Source of the DNA: JBKHJZ01 sp046537875
GTDB taxonomy: Bacteria > Actinomycetota > Acidimicrobiia > Acidimicrobiales > VFJN01
Direction: 5' to 3'
Length of the DNA stretch: 5,728 nucleotides
NCBI GenBank assembly: GCA_046537875.1
Contig: JBKHJZ010000202.1
Span: 1 to 5,728 of the forward strand
In this document: positions 1 through 5,728 of the stretch, in pieces
Position numbering within the stretch: the first letter of the stretch is position 1
How the letters are laid out: every line of letters starts with the position of its first letter
Made by a program: the position numbers and the translations under genes
Notes under the pieces: model-generated
Seen by the model: the letters and a program-made list of their open reading frames with translations, nothing else
Databases searched by the model: none
What the model was told of the DNA's origin: nothing

Positions 1-111
1 GCCGTCGAGCACGTCGAGGCCGTCGAGCACGTCGAGGCCGTCGAGCGCACCGAATGCGTCGAGCACCTCGAACACGTCGAGCGCGTCCAGCACGTCGAGC
101 ACGTCGGGGCG
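1..111. repeat. Degenerate 9-bp tandem repeat, consensus gtcgagcac, cut by the left window edge
   Basis: Twelve imperfect 9-bp units can be laid end to end from 4 to 111, with the last gcc of a further unit at 1-3. The first two triplets (gtc gag) are nearly constant. The third varies among cac, gcc, cgc, tgc and gcg. Units 1-4 alternate cac/gcc, giving an 18-bp higher-order period. The array decays toward the right (unit 12 is gtcggggcg) and stops 12 bases before the dehydrogenase start. Because the period is a multiple of three, every frame gives a simple peptide. Frame 1 reads Val-Glu-X and runs in frame into the dehydrogenase. Frame 2 is Ser/Thr-rich and ends at TAG 113-115. The minus strand reads X-Leu-Asp. 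Whether any is translated cannot be decided here. It could be the end of an upstream gene, the start of a divergent gene, or a non-coding minisatellite. Confidence 0.85.
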
Positions 112-123
112 GTAGGGGGCGCA

Positions 124-1137
124 GTGTTCTTCGGCTTCGACGACGACCAGCTGGCGTTCCGCGATGCATTGCGCGACCTGCTCGAGCGGGAGTGCACGCC
201 GGCGACCGTGCGCGCCGCCTGGGATGCCCCGGCCGGCCGGCTCGACCGCACGATCTGGGACCGGCTCACCGAGATGGGCGTCCTCGGCACGCTCGTGCCC
301 GAGCCCGCCGACGGCCTCGGCCTCGACGAGCGGTGGCTGGTGCTGGTGCTGGAGGAGGCGGGGCGGTCCGGGCTCCCCCATCCCCTGGTCGACACCGCCG
401 CGGTGGCGGCCCCGCTGGTGGCGGAGACGGGAGCAGGCCGGGGTCCGGGGCCGGCCGGGCCGCCCGACGCCCACGGGCTGGGCATGGTGGCCACCGACCT
501 CGGGGGTCCGCTGGTGCCGTGCGCGGCCGACGCCGACTGGCTGCTGCTGCGGGAGCCCGCCACCGGGGCGCTGCACCTCGTGGACCCCGCGGCCGCCGTC
601 CTCACGCCGGCCGCGACCGTCGACGGCGCCCGGCGCGCCGCCACCGTCGACTGGCAGCCCACCCCGGCCACCCTGGTGACCGACGACCCGGCGGCGATCG
701 CGCTGGCGCACGACCGGGGCGCCTGGGCCACCGCGGCCCTCCTCGTCGGGCTCGGCCAGCGGATGCTCGATGCGACCGTCGACCACGTGCGCGCGCGCCG
801 GCAGTTCGGGGTGCCGGTGGGGTCGTTCCAGGCGGTCAAGCACCAGCTGGCCGACGCCCTGACCGAGCTGTCGTTCGCCCGGCCCGCCGTGCAGCGGGCG
901 GCCCACTCGCTGGCGACCGGCGCCGACACCCGGCCCCGCGACGTGTCGATGGCCAAGGCCATGGCGTCGGACGCCGCCCGCTTCGTGGGGCGCCGGGCCC
1001 TGCAGTGCCACGGGGCCATCGGCTACACCGTGGAGCACGACCTGCACCTCTACCTGAAGCGCACCTGGGCGCTGGCGGCCGCGTGGGGCGACGCCGCGTG
1101 GCACCGCGACCGGGTGGGCACGGCGATCGGCGTCTGA
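124..1137 (+). CDS. Acyl-CoA dehydrogenase family protein, short and probably non-catalytic subunit
   Basis: 337 aa, soluble, GTG start. The N-terminus (FFGFDDDQLAFRDALRDLL) matches the usual first helix of acyl-CoA dehydrogenases, which fixes the start; a G-run at 115-119 is a weak ribosome site. Residues 1-100 form the helical N-domain. The middle region (about 101-195) is short and lacks the usual TEP/GSD flavin-contact motif. The C-domain carries RRQFG (225-229) and the family's glycine motif CHGAIGYTVEHDLHLYLKR (295-313). Where medium-chain enzymes have YEGT with the catalytic Glu, this protein reads AAWGD, so that base is absent. The family oxidises acyl-CoA to the 2-enoyl-CoA with FAD. 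In mycobacterial steroid catabolism, paired FadE proteins form heterotetramers in which only one subunit is fully catalytic, and this protein resembles the short partner. The thiolase follows 67 bp later, probably in the same operon. Substrate unknown; the family call is secure, the subunit role is inferred. Confidence 0.9.
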   Translation: MFFGFDDDQLAFRDALRDLLERECTPATVRAAWDAPAGRLDRTIWDRLTEMGVLGTLVPEPADGLGLDERWLVLVLEEAGRSGLPHPLVDTAAVAAPLVAETGAGRGPGPAGPPDAHGLGMVATDLGGPLVPCAADADWLLLREPATGALHLVDPAAAVLTPAATVDGARRAATVDWQPTPATLVTDDPAAIALAHDRGAWATAALLVGLGQRMLDATVDHVRARRQFGVPVGSFQAVKHQLADALTELSFARPAVQRAAHSLATGADTRPRDVSMAKAMASDAARFVGRRALQCHGAIGYTVEHDLHLYLKRTWALAAAWGDAAWHRDRVGTAIGV

Positions 1138-1154
1138 TCCGCGCACGATCGTCA

Positions 1155-1198
1155 CCGAGAACCCCGCCGCCCCGAGAACCGCACCGTCCCGAGGAGAC
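1155..1198 (+). promoter_or_regulatory. Thiolase ribosome binding site and short direct repeats in its leader
   Basis: In the 67-bp gap between the dehydrogenase stop and the thiolase ATG, GAGGAG lies at 1191-1196, eight bases before the ATG at 1205. It is the clearest Shine-Dalgarno sequence in the window and fixes the thiolase start. The same gap holds ccgagaacc twice (1155-1163 and 1172-1180). A diverged third copy, ccgaggaga (1190-1198), contains the ribosome site. Spacing is 17-18 bases. The repeats may be chance in GC-rich sequence. Confidence 0.75.
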
Positions 1199-1204
1199 GC
1201 CCGC

Positions 1205-2353
1205 ATGGCCGAGGCCTACATCGTCGACGCAGTCCGCAGCCCGGTGGGCAAGCGGGGCGGCGGGCTGTCCCGGGTCCATCCCGCCGATCTCGGTGCCCAC
1301 GCGCTGTCGGCGCTGGTCGAGCGGACGGGCATCGATCCCGCGGCGGTCGACGACGTGGTGCTCGGCTGCGTCGACACGATCGGCGGCCAGGCGGGCGACA
1401 TCGCCCGCACCTGCTGGCTGGCGGCGGGCCTGCCCGACCACGTGCCGGGCACCACCGTCGACCGGCAGTGCGGCTCGTCGCAGCAGGCCGTCCACTTCGC
1501 CGCCCAGGCGGTGCTGTCGGGGACCATGGACGTCGTCGTCGCCGGGGGCGTGCAGCAGATGTCGCAGGTCCCGATCTCCGCGGCGATGACCGCCGGCCAG
1601 CCCCTGGGCTTCGACGACCCGTTCACCGGCTCGGAGGGCTGGGTCGCCCGCTACGGCACCCAGGAGGTCAGCCAGTTCCGCTCGGCCGAGATGATCGCGA
1701 CGAAGTGGGACATCAGCCGCGACGACATGGAGGCGTTCGCGGTTGAGTCGCACACCCGGGCACTCCGGGCCCGGGCCGAGGGCCGTTTCGACGGGGAGAT
1801 CGTGCCGCTCGGCGACTGCGTGGCCGACGAGGGGCCGCGGGAGCCCGACTGGGACAAGATCCGCTCGCTCCCGCCGCTCGGCGAGGGCGGGCGGGTGACG
1901 GCCGCCTGCTCCTCGCAGATCTCGGACGCGTCGGCGGCGCTGCTGATCGTGAACGAGCGGGGCCTCGCCGCCCATGGCCTCACGCCGCGGGCCCGCATCC
2001 ACCACCTGTCGGTGCGGGCGGACGATCCGGTGTGGATGCTGACCGCGCCGATCCCCGCGACCGCCCGCGCCCTCGCCGCGACGGGACTGACCCTCGACGA
2101 CATCGACCTGGTCGAGATCAACGAGGCGTTCGCCTCGGTCGTCCTCGCCTGGGCCGAGGAGACCGGCGCCGACCTCGCCAAGGTCAACGTGAACGGTGGC
2201 GCGATCGCGCTGGGCCACCCCCTCGGCGCCACGGGCGCCCGCCTGATGACCACCCTGCTCGCCGAGCTCGAGCGCACCGGCGGCCGGTACGGCCTCCAGA
2301 CCATGTGCGAGGGCGGGGGCCAGGCCAACGTGACGATCATCGAGCGCCTGTAG
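1205..2353 (+). CDS. Thiolase (acetyl-CoA C-acyltransferase, FadA type)
   Basis: 382 aa, ATG start behind a strong ribosome site. Thiolases cleave 3-ketoacyl-CoA with CoA to release acetyl-CoA and a shortened acyl-CoA, the last step of beta-oxidation; the reaction is reversible. All catalytic elements are visible: nucleophile Cys89 in VDRQCGSS, NEAFA at 306-310, His338 in GGAIALGHPLGATGAR (331-346) and Cys368 in CEGGGQA. The N-terminus IVDAVRSPVGKRGGG and the SRDDMEAFAVESH segment (171-183) are typical, as is the length. Two places differ from short-chain biosynthetic thiolases. The substrate-loop His-Met pair appears replaced by Ser156-Gln157, and the usual GNAS is ACSS (234-237), adding Cys235 near the active site. 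This suggests a degradative enzyme with a bulkier substrate, as in actinobacterial FadA-type enzymes of steroid or branched-acid catabolism. No tighter assignment is possible. Together with the preceding dehydrogenase it points to an acyl-CoA degradation cluster. Confidence 0.95.
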   Translation: MAEAYIVDAVRSPVGKRGGGLSRVHPADLGAHALSALVERTGIDPAAVDDVVLGCVDTIGGQAGDIARTCWLAAGLPDHVPGTTVDRQCGSSQQAVHFAAQAVLSGTMDVVVAGGVQQMSQVPISAAMTAGQPLGFDDPFTGSEGWVARYGTQEVSQFRSAEMIATKWDISRDDMEAFAVESHTRALRARAEGRFDGEIVPLGDCVADEGPREPDWDKIRSLPPLGEGGRVTAACSSQISDASAALLIVNERGLAAHGLTPRARIHHLSVRADDPVWMLTAPIPATARALAATGLTLDDIDLVEINEAFASVVLAWAEETGADLAKVNVNGGAIALGHPLGATGARLMTTLLAELERTGGRYGLQTMCEGGGQANVTIIERL

Positions 2354-2380
2354 CGGCCGGGCCGCGTCGACGCTCGCGGC
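2353..2380. repeat. Overlapping inverted repeats between the thiolase and the exporter operon
   Basis: Three dyads share this short stretch. A 6-bp inverted repeat, gcggcc/ggccgc, spans 2353-2365 with a one-base centre and starts on the last base of the thiolase stop. A perfect 10-bp palindrome, gcgtcgacgc, lies at 2364-2373. The arms gccgcg (2361-2366) and cgcggc (2375-2380) enclose an 8-base loop. No T-run follows, so an intrinsic terminator is not supported. The position just upstream of the proposed -10 element would suit an operator, but GC-rich dyads of this size also arise by chance. Confidence 0.5.
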
Positions 2381-2382
2381 GC

Positions 2383-2388
2383 TAGCGT
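2383..2388 (+). promoter_or_regulatory. Probable -10 element (TAGCGT) of the exporter operon, leaderless start
   Basis: TAGCGT fits the TANNNT pattern of actinobacterial sigma-70-type -10 boxes. It is followed by a 7-base spacer (gcggcgc, 2389-2395) and then GTG at 2396, so the first transcribed base would be at or next to the start codon. No Shine-Dalgarno sequence precedes any candidate ATPase start, as expected for a leaderless mRNA, which is common in actinobacteria. No convincing -35 hexamer was found. If correct, the exporter genes are transcribed separately from the thiolase even though the gap is only 42 bases. Confidence 0.5.
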
Positions 2389-2395
2389 GCGGCGC

Positions 2396-3370
2396 GTGGC
2401 CCCGGTGGCGAGCCCGTCTCCCAGCACCGAGGCGCCGCCCGTGCTGTGGTGCCGGGGGCTGCGCAAGGCGTTCGGCCACCGGGTGGCGGTCGACGGCGTG
2501 GGGTTCGCCATCGCGCCCGGCGAGACCTACGGGCTGCTCGGGCCGAACGGGGCCGGCAAGACCACGACGATCTCGATCGTGTGCGGCCTGCTCGCCAGGG
2601 ACGGCGGCGAGGTCACGGTCGCCGGCCGGCCGATGGGGCCGGAGGCCACCGACGCCAAGGCGGCGATCGGGCTGGTCCCGCAGGACGTGGCGCTCTACGA
2701 CGACCTGTCGGCCCGCGAGAACCTGCGGTTCTTCGGCCGGCTGCAGGGCCTGCGCGGCCGGGACCTCGGCCGGCGGGTCGACGAGGTGTTGGAGGTGGTG
2801 GGGCTGGCCGACCGGGCCGACGAACGCCTGGACACCTACTCGGGGGGCATGAAGCGCCGGGCCAACATCGCGGCCGGGCTGCTCCACCGCCCGGAGCTGC
2901 TGGTGCTCGACGAGCCCACCGTCGGCGTGGACCCCCAGAGCCGCAACGCCATCCTCGAGAGCGTCGAGGCGCTCGGCCGCGAGGGCATGTCGGTGCTCTA
3001 CACGACCCACTACATGGAGGAGGCGGAGCGGCTCTGCGACCGGGTGGGGATCATCGACGAGGGCCGGCTGGTGGCCGAGGGCACGCAGCACGAGCTGGTG
3101 TCCCGCATCGGGGCGGGCGACCGGGTCGACGTCGGCGCCACCGGCGACGTCGCCGCCTTCGCCGCGGCGTGCGCCGACGTCCCGGGTGCCCTCGACGTGG
3201 ACCGCCGGGACGGGGGTGTGGCGGTGCGGGTGACCGAGGGCCGCACGGCCCTGGCCGGGATCGTGGCCGCCGCCGAGGGGGCCGGGGTGACCGTCACAGG
3301 CATCGAGCTGAGCCGGCCCGACCTCGAGAACGTGTTCCTCGCACTCACCGGCAAGGCCCTGCGCGACTGA
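2396..3370 (+). CDS. ABC exporter ATPase subunit (DrrA/CcmA-like, ABC-2 type)
   Basis: 324 aa from GTG 2396. It is a cytoplasmic nucleotide-binding subunit that hydrolyses ATP to drive the two permeases encoded next. After a Pro/Ser-rich N-terminal tail (about 1-16), the domain shows Walker A GPNGAGKT (49-56), Q-loop Gln96 in LVPQD, signature YSGGM (148-152), Walker B LLVLDEP (168-174), D-loop GVDP (177-180) and switch His205 in TTHYMEEAE. All are intact, so the enzyme should be active. The C-terminal stretch (about 230-324) is the accessory domain common in drug and polyketide exporters and ends in the usual PDLENVFLALTG. GTG 2387 and GTG 2405 are alternative starts in the same frame. 2396 is preferred because 2387 lies inside the probable -10 box and 2396 sits at the expected transcription start. 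One base separates its stop from the first permease. Family call firm; cargo unknown. Confidence 0.95.
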   Translation: MAPVASPSPSTEAPPVLWCRGLRKAFGHRVAVDGVGFAIAPGETYGLLGPNGAGKTTTISIVCGLLARDGGEVTVAGRPMGPEATDAKAAIGLVPQDVALYDDLSARENLRFFGRLQGLRGRDLGRRVDEVLEVVGLADRADERLDTYSGGMKRRANIAAGLLHRPELLVLDEPTVGVDPQSRNAILESVEALGREGMSVLYTTHYMEEAERLCDRVGIIDEGRLVAEGTQHELVSRIGAGDRVDVGATGDVAAFAAACADVPGALDVDRRDGGVAVRVTEGRTALAGIVAAAEGAGVTVTGIELSRPDLENVFLALTGKALRD

Positions 3371-3371
3371 C

Positions 3372-4544
3372 GTGGCCGGCCAGCTCGCAGCCGCCCGGGT
3401 GATCGCCGCGGTCGACCTGCGCCGGCGCGTGCGCAACCGGTCGTTCGTGATCCAGGCGATCGTCGGGCCGATCGTGCTGGCCACGATCATCAGCCTGGCG
3501 TTCGGCAGCACCGGCGGGTTCGACGCCACGATCGGCGTGGTCGACGCCGACGGCACCCCGGTGACCGAGGGCTTCGCCAGGGGGATGGCCGAGGCCGGCG
3601 CGGGTGGCCTGCGGTTCGAGCGGGTGGGCACCCCCGCCGAGGCCCGCGCCCGCGTGGAGGACGGTGACCTGGACGCTGCGGTGGTGGTGCCCGCGGGGTT
3701 CGCCGCGTCGCTCACCGGCGGCGGCGATCCCCGCGCGGTCGAGGCGGTCAGCCACACCGACCGGCCGGTCGCCGCCGAGGTGGCACGGTCGGTGGCGAGC
3801 GGGTTCACCTCACGGGTCGACGCGGCCCGCCTGGGGGCCGCGGCCACGCTGGCCGCCGGCGAGCCGCTGCCGCCCGCCGACGCGCTCGCCGCGATCGAAC
3901 TGCCCGTCGAGGTCGAGCAGCGGGGCACGGGCGGCGACGTGTCCCCCGCCGCCTACTTCGGCCCGTCGATGGGCCTGCTGTTCCTGTTCCTCGCGGTCGG
4001 CACGGTGGCCCGCGAGCTGCTCGCCGAGAGGCGGACCCGGCTGGTCGACCGGGTGCGTGCCGCGCCGGTCCGCGATGCCACCCTCCTCGCGGGCAAGGCG
4101 GTCTCGGTGGTCGCCATCGGGGTCGTGAGCCTGAGCGTCATCTGGGCGGTCACGGCGGTCGGCCTCGGCGCCGAGTGGGGCGATCCGGTGGGCGTCGTGG
4201 TGCTCGTCACCGCCGTGGCGCTCGCCGTGGCGGCGATCTCCGGCGTGGTGGCCGCCGTGGCCCGGACCGAGCAGTCCGCGGACATCCTCGCCGCGGTCGT
4301 CGCCTTCGTGTTCGCGCTCGTCGGCGGCAACTTCATCGGGCCGGGCGAGCTCCCGGACGTGCTGCGCCGACTCTCGCTGCTCACGCCGAACGGCTGGGCG
4401 CTGCAGGGCTTCGCCGAGCTGTCGGTGGGCGGCGGCTCGGCCGCGGACGTCGTGCCTCACGCCGCGGTGCTGCTCGGCTGGGCGCTCGTCGCCGGGATCG
4501 TGGCGGCGGTGCTGCTCCCCCGCCGACTCGGGGCCGGCTCGTGA
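3372..4544 (+). CDS. ABC-2 type transporter permease, first of two
   Basis: 390 aa, GTG start one base after the ATPase stop. It is an integral membrane subunit that should form half of the exporter channel. After a basic N-terminal cytosolic segment (DLRRRVRNRS, 15-24) comes membrane helix 1 (about 26-45). A large soluble domain, probably outside the membrane, follows (about 46-195). Five further hydrophobic stretches lie near 197-216, 240-263, 273-297, 303-322 and 363-383. This is the ABC2_membrane_3 layout. The cytosolic loop ELLAERRTRLVDRVRAAPV (215-233) and the TPNGWALQGF segment (338-347) are typical of the family and probably help couple to the ATPase. The last codons overlap the second permease by four bases. 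No ribosome site is evident, so translation is probably coupled to the ATPase. It could export a lipid, antibiotic or polyketide-like compound, but nothing in the sequence fixes the cargo. Confidence 0.92.
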   Translation: MAGQLAAARVIAAVDLRRRVRNRSFVIQAIVGPIVLATIISLAFGSTGGFDATIGVVDADGTPVTEGFARGMAEAGAGGLRFERVGTPAEARARVEDGDLDAAVVVPAGFAASLTGGGDPRAVEAVSHTDRPVAAEVARSVASGFTSRVDAARLGAAATLAAGEPLPPADALAAIELPVEVEQRGTGGDVSPAAYFGPSMGLLFLFLAVGTVARELLAERRTRLVDRVRAAPVRDATLLAGKAVSVVAIGVVSLSVIWAVTAVGLGAEWGDPVGVVVLVTAVALAVAAISGVVAAVARTEQSADILAAVVAFVFALVGGNFIGPGELPDVLRRLSLLTPNGWALQGFAELSVGGGSAADVVPHAAVLLGWALVAGIVAAVLLPRRLGAGS

Positions 4545-5725
4545 GGGTGCCGAGGGGCGCCGCCGCAGCGGTGGCGTCCATCGCCCTCAACGAGCTCCGC
4601 CGGACGGCCCGGGACCGGACCGCCCTGTTCTTCGCGCTCGCGCTGCCGGTCGTGATCATCGTGATCATCGGGACGACGTTCGGGGGCGAGGACGACCTCG
4701 AGGTCGGCGTCCTCGACGACGACGGCTCGCCCCGGGCCGCGGAGCTGGTCGACGGGCTCGGGGCGGCCGAGCGCGTGGCGGTCGAGCGCTACGGCTCGCT
4801 CGACGCCCTCCAGCGGGACATCCGCACCGGCAGCGTCGCGGCCGGGCTGGTGGTGCCCGAGGGGTACGGGGCCGCCGTCGACGACGGCCGGGAGGCGACG
4901 GTCGAGCTGGTGGCAGACCCCACGTCGACCTCGGCCGCCGCCGTCCAGCAGACCGTGCGGGGAGCGGTGGCCGACGAGGCCGTCCGCACGGCGGCCGCGC
5001 GGTTCGTCGCCGAGAACGGGACCGGCAGCTACGGCGACGCGGCGGCGGCCGTCGAGCGCGCCGCGGACGACCTGCCCACCGTCGCCGTGCGCACCGTGCC
5101 GGTCGGTGGCGGGCGCGAGCGGGAGTTGGGCACGTTCGACTACACGGCCCCGGCCAACCTGACCCTGTTCGTCTTCGTGAACACACTGGCGGTCGGGGCG
5201 GTGCTCGCGCAGGACCGCCGCCAGGGGATCACCCGCCGCCTGCTCGGCACTCCGCACGGCACGGGGACGATCCTCGCGGGCATCGGGGCGGCCAAGCTGC
5301 TGTTCGCGCTGGTCCAGTCGGCCCTGATCGTCGTGATCGGCGCCCTCGTGTTCGGCGTCGACTGGGGTGACCCGGTGGGCGGCGCGCTCGTGATCCTGCT
5401 GTTCGCCCTGGTGGCCACCGCCGTGGGGCTGCTGGTGGGGTCGACGGTGTCGGAGCCGGATCAGGCGATCGCGATCGCCATCCCCGTCGCCATCGGCCTG
5501 GGGATGCTCGGCGGGTGCATGTGGCCGCTCGACATCGTGCCCGACGCCATGCGCGTGATCGGCCACGTGGGACCGCATGCCTGGGCGATGGACGCCTGGA
5601 TCGCCCTGGTGTTCGATCGGCAGGGCGTGGGGGCGATCGCCGTGGAGCTCGCCGTGCTCGCCGCCTTCGCCCTGGTGCTCGGCGTGGCCGCCGCCCGCCG
5701 CCTCCGCACTGCGCTGACCACCTAG
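4541..5725 (+). CDS. ABC-2 type transporter permease, second of two
   Basis: 394 aa from GTG 4541, whose GTGA overlaps the previous stop by four bases; this start-stop overlap decides the start, although GTG 4547 is possible. Layout mirrors the first permease. A basic N-terminal segment (ELRRTARDRT, 18-27) is followed by helix 1 (about 28-47), an extracytoplasmic domain (about 48-205), and hydrophobic stretches near 207-225, 246-270, 280-301, 305-326 and 364-384. The loop QDRRQGITRRLLGTP (224-238) and GGCMWPLDIVPDAM (324-337) are typical ABC-2 motifs. Both permeases share WGDPVG before a membrane segment (269-274 in the first, 275-280 here) and a similar short segment after helix 1 (VGVLDDDGSP, IGVVDADGTP), so they are ancient duplicates now well diverged. 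Together with the ATPase this gives a heterodimeric exporter. The window ends three bases after the stop, so any terminator is out of view. Confidence 0.93.
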   Translation: MRVPRGAAAAVASIALNELRRTARDRTALFFALALPVVIIVIIGTTFGGEDDLEVGVLDDDGSPRAAELVDGLGAAERVAVERYGSLDALQRDIRTGSVAAGLVVPEGYGAAVDDGREATVELVADPTSTSAAAVQQTVRGAVADEAVRTAAARFVAENGTGSYGDAAAAVERAADDLPTVAVRTVPVGGGRERELGTFDYTAPANLTLFVFVNTLAVGAVLAQDRRQGITRRLLGTPHGTGTILAGIGAAKLLFALVQSALIVVIGALVFGVDWGDPVGGALVILLFALVATAVGLLVGSTVSEPDQAIAIAIPVAIGLGMLGGCMWPLDIVPDAMRVIGHVGPHAWAMDAWIALVFDRQGVGAIAVELAVLAAFALVLGVAAARRLRTALTT

Positions 5726-5728
5726 CGG

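Noticed and set aside
1..111. CRISPR array
   Set aside because: The units are 9 bp and contiguous, with no unique spacers.
54..1589. A long + strand frame overlapping the dehydrogenase and the first third of the thiolase
   Set aside because: The peptide is Arg/Ala/Gly/Pro-rich with no domain, as expected for an out-of-frame reading of GC-rich genes, and it would overlap two well-supported genes.
2353..2380. Intrinsic terminator after the thiolase
   Set aside because: Hairpins are possible but no T-run follows any of them, and the downstream gene begins almost at once.
2387..2389. GTG 2387 as the ATPase start
   Set aside because: It lies inside the probable -10 hexamer and has no ribosome site. 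It adds only three residues, so it is not excluded, but 2396 fits better.
836..3928. A 1030-codon stop-free reading frame on the minus strand
   Set aside because: It runs antisense across the dehydrogenase, thiolase, ATPase and first permease, all of which have clear family motifs. Its peptide is compositionally biased and shows no recognisable domain. Long antisense frames are expected where third codon positions are nearly all G or C.
4175..4540. Upstream extension of the second permease
   Set aside because: The added peptide is Arg/Gly-rich, overlaps the first permease out of frame, and would place an odd domain before the normal N-terminal helix. The GTGA overlap at 4541 gives a standard start.

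Overview
The window is very GC-rich, with G or C at nearly every third codon position, and it uses GTG starts freely. Its genes resemble those of actinobacterial lipid-catabolic and drug-export families. This suggests a high-GC actinobacterium, possibly an acidimicrobial or related soil or aquatic lineage; the lineage is an inference from composition and gene style only. All five genes lie on the + strand and are packed tightly, with no gene-free stretch over 300 bases.

Left part (1-2353): the window opens inside a degenerate 9-bp tandem repeat (1-111) that runs off the left edge. It is followed by a short acyl-CoA dehydrogenase-family protein (124-1137) that seems to lack a canonical catalytic base, and then by a thiolase (1205-2353) with a complete Cys/Asn/His/Cys active site. 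Together they look like part of a beta-oxidation-type cluster for a bulky or unusual acyl-CoA. The dehydrogenase probably works with a catalytic partner encoded outside the window.

Right part (2354-5725): a 42-bp junction holds overlapping inverted repeats and a good -10-like hexamer, TAGCGT. A three-gene ABC exporter cassette follows: an ATPase (about 2396-3370), a first ABC-2 type permease (3372-4544) and a second, distantly related permease (4541-5725). Spacing is 1 nt and then a 4-nt GTGA overlap, so the three are almost certainly co-translated and form one exporter with a heterodimeric membrane part. The cargo cannot be read from the sequence. No regulator, RNA gene, mobile element, CRISPR array or clear terminator was seen.

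Most of the window is recognisable family biology. The points worth a second look are the repeat at the left edge, the apparently non-catalytic dehydrogenase, substrate-loop changes in the thiolase, and the probable leaderless promoter of the exporter operon.
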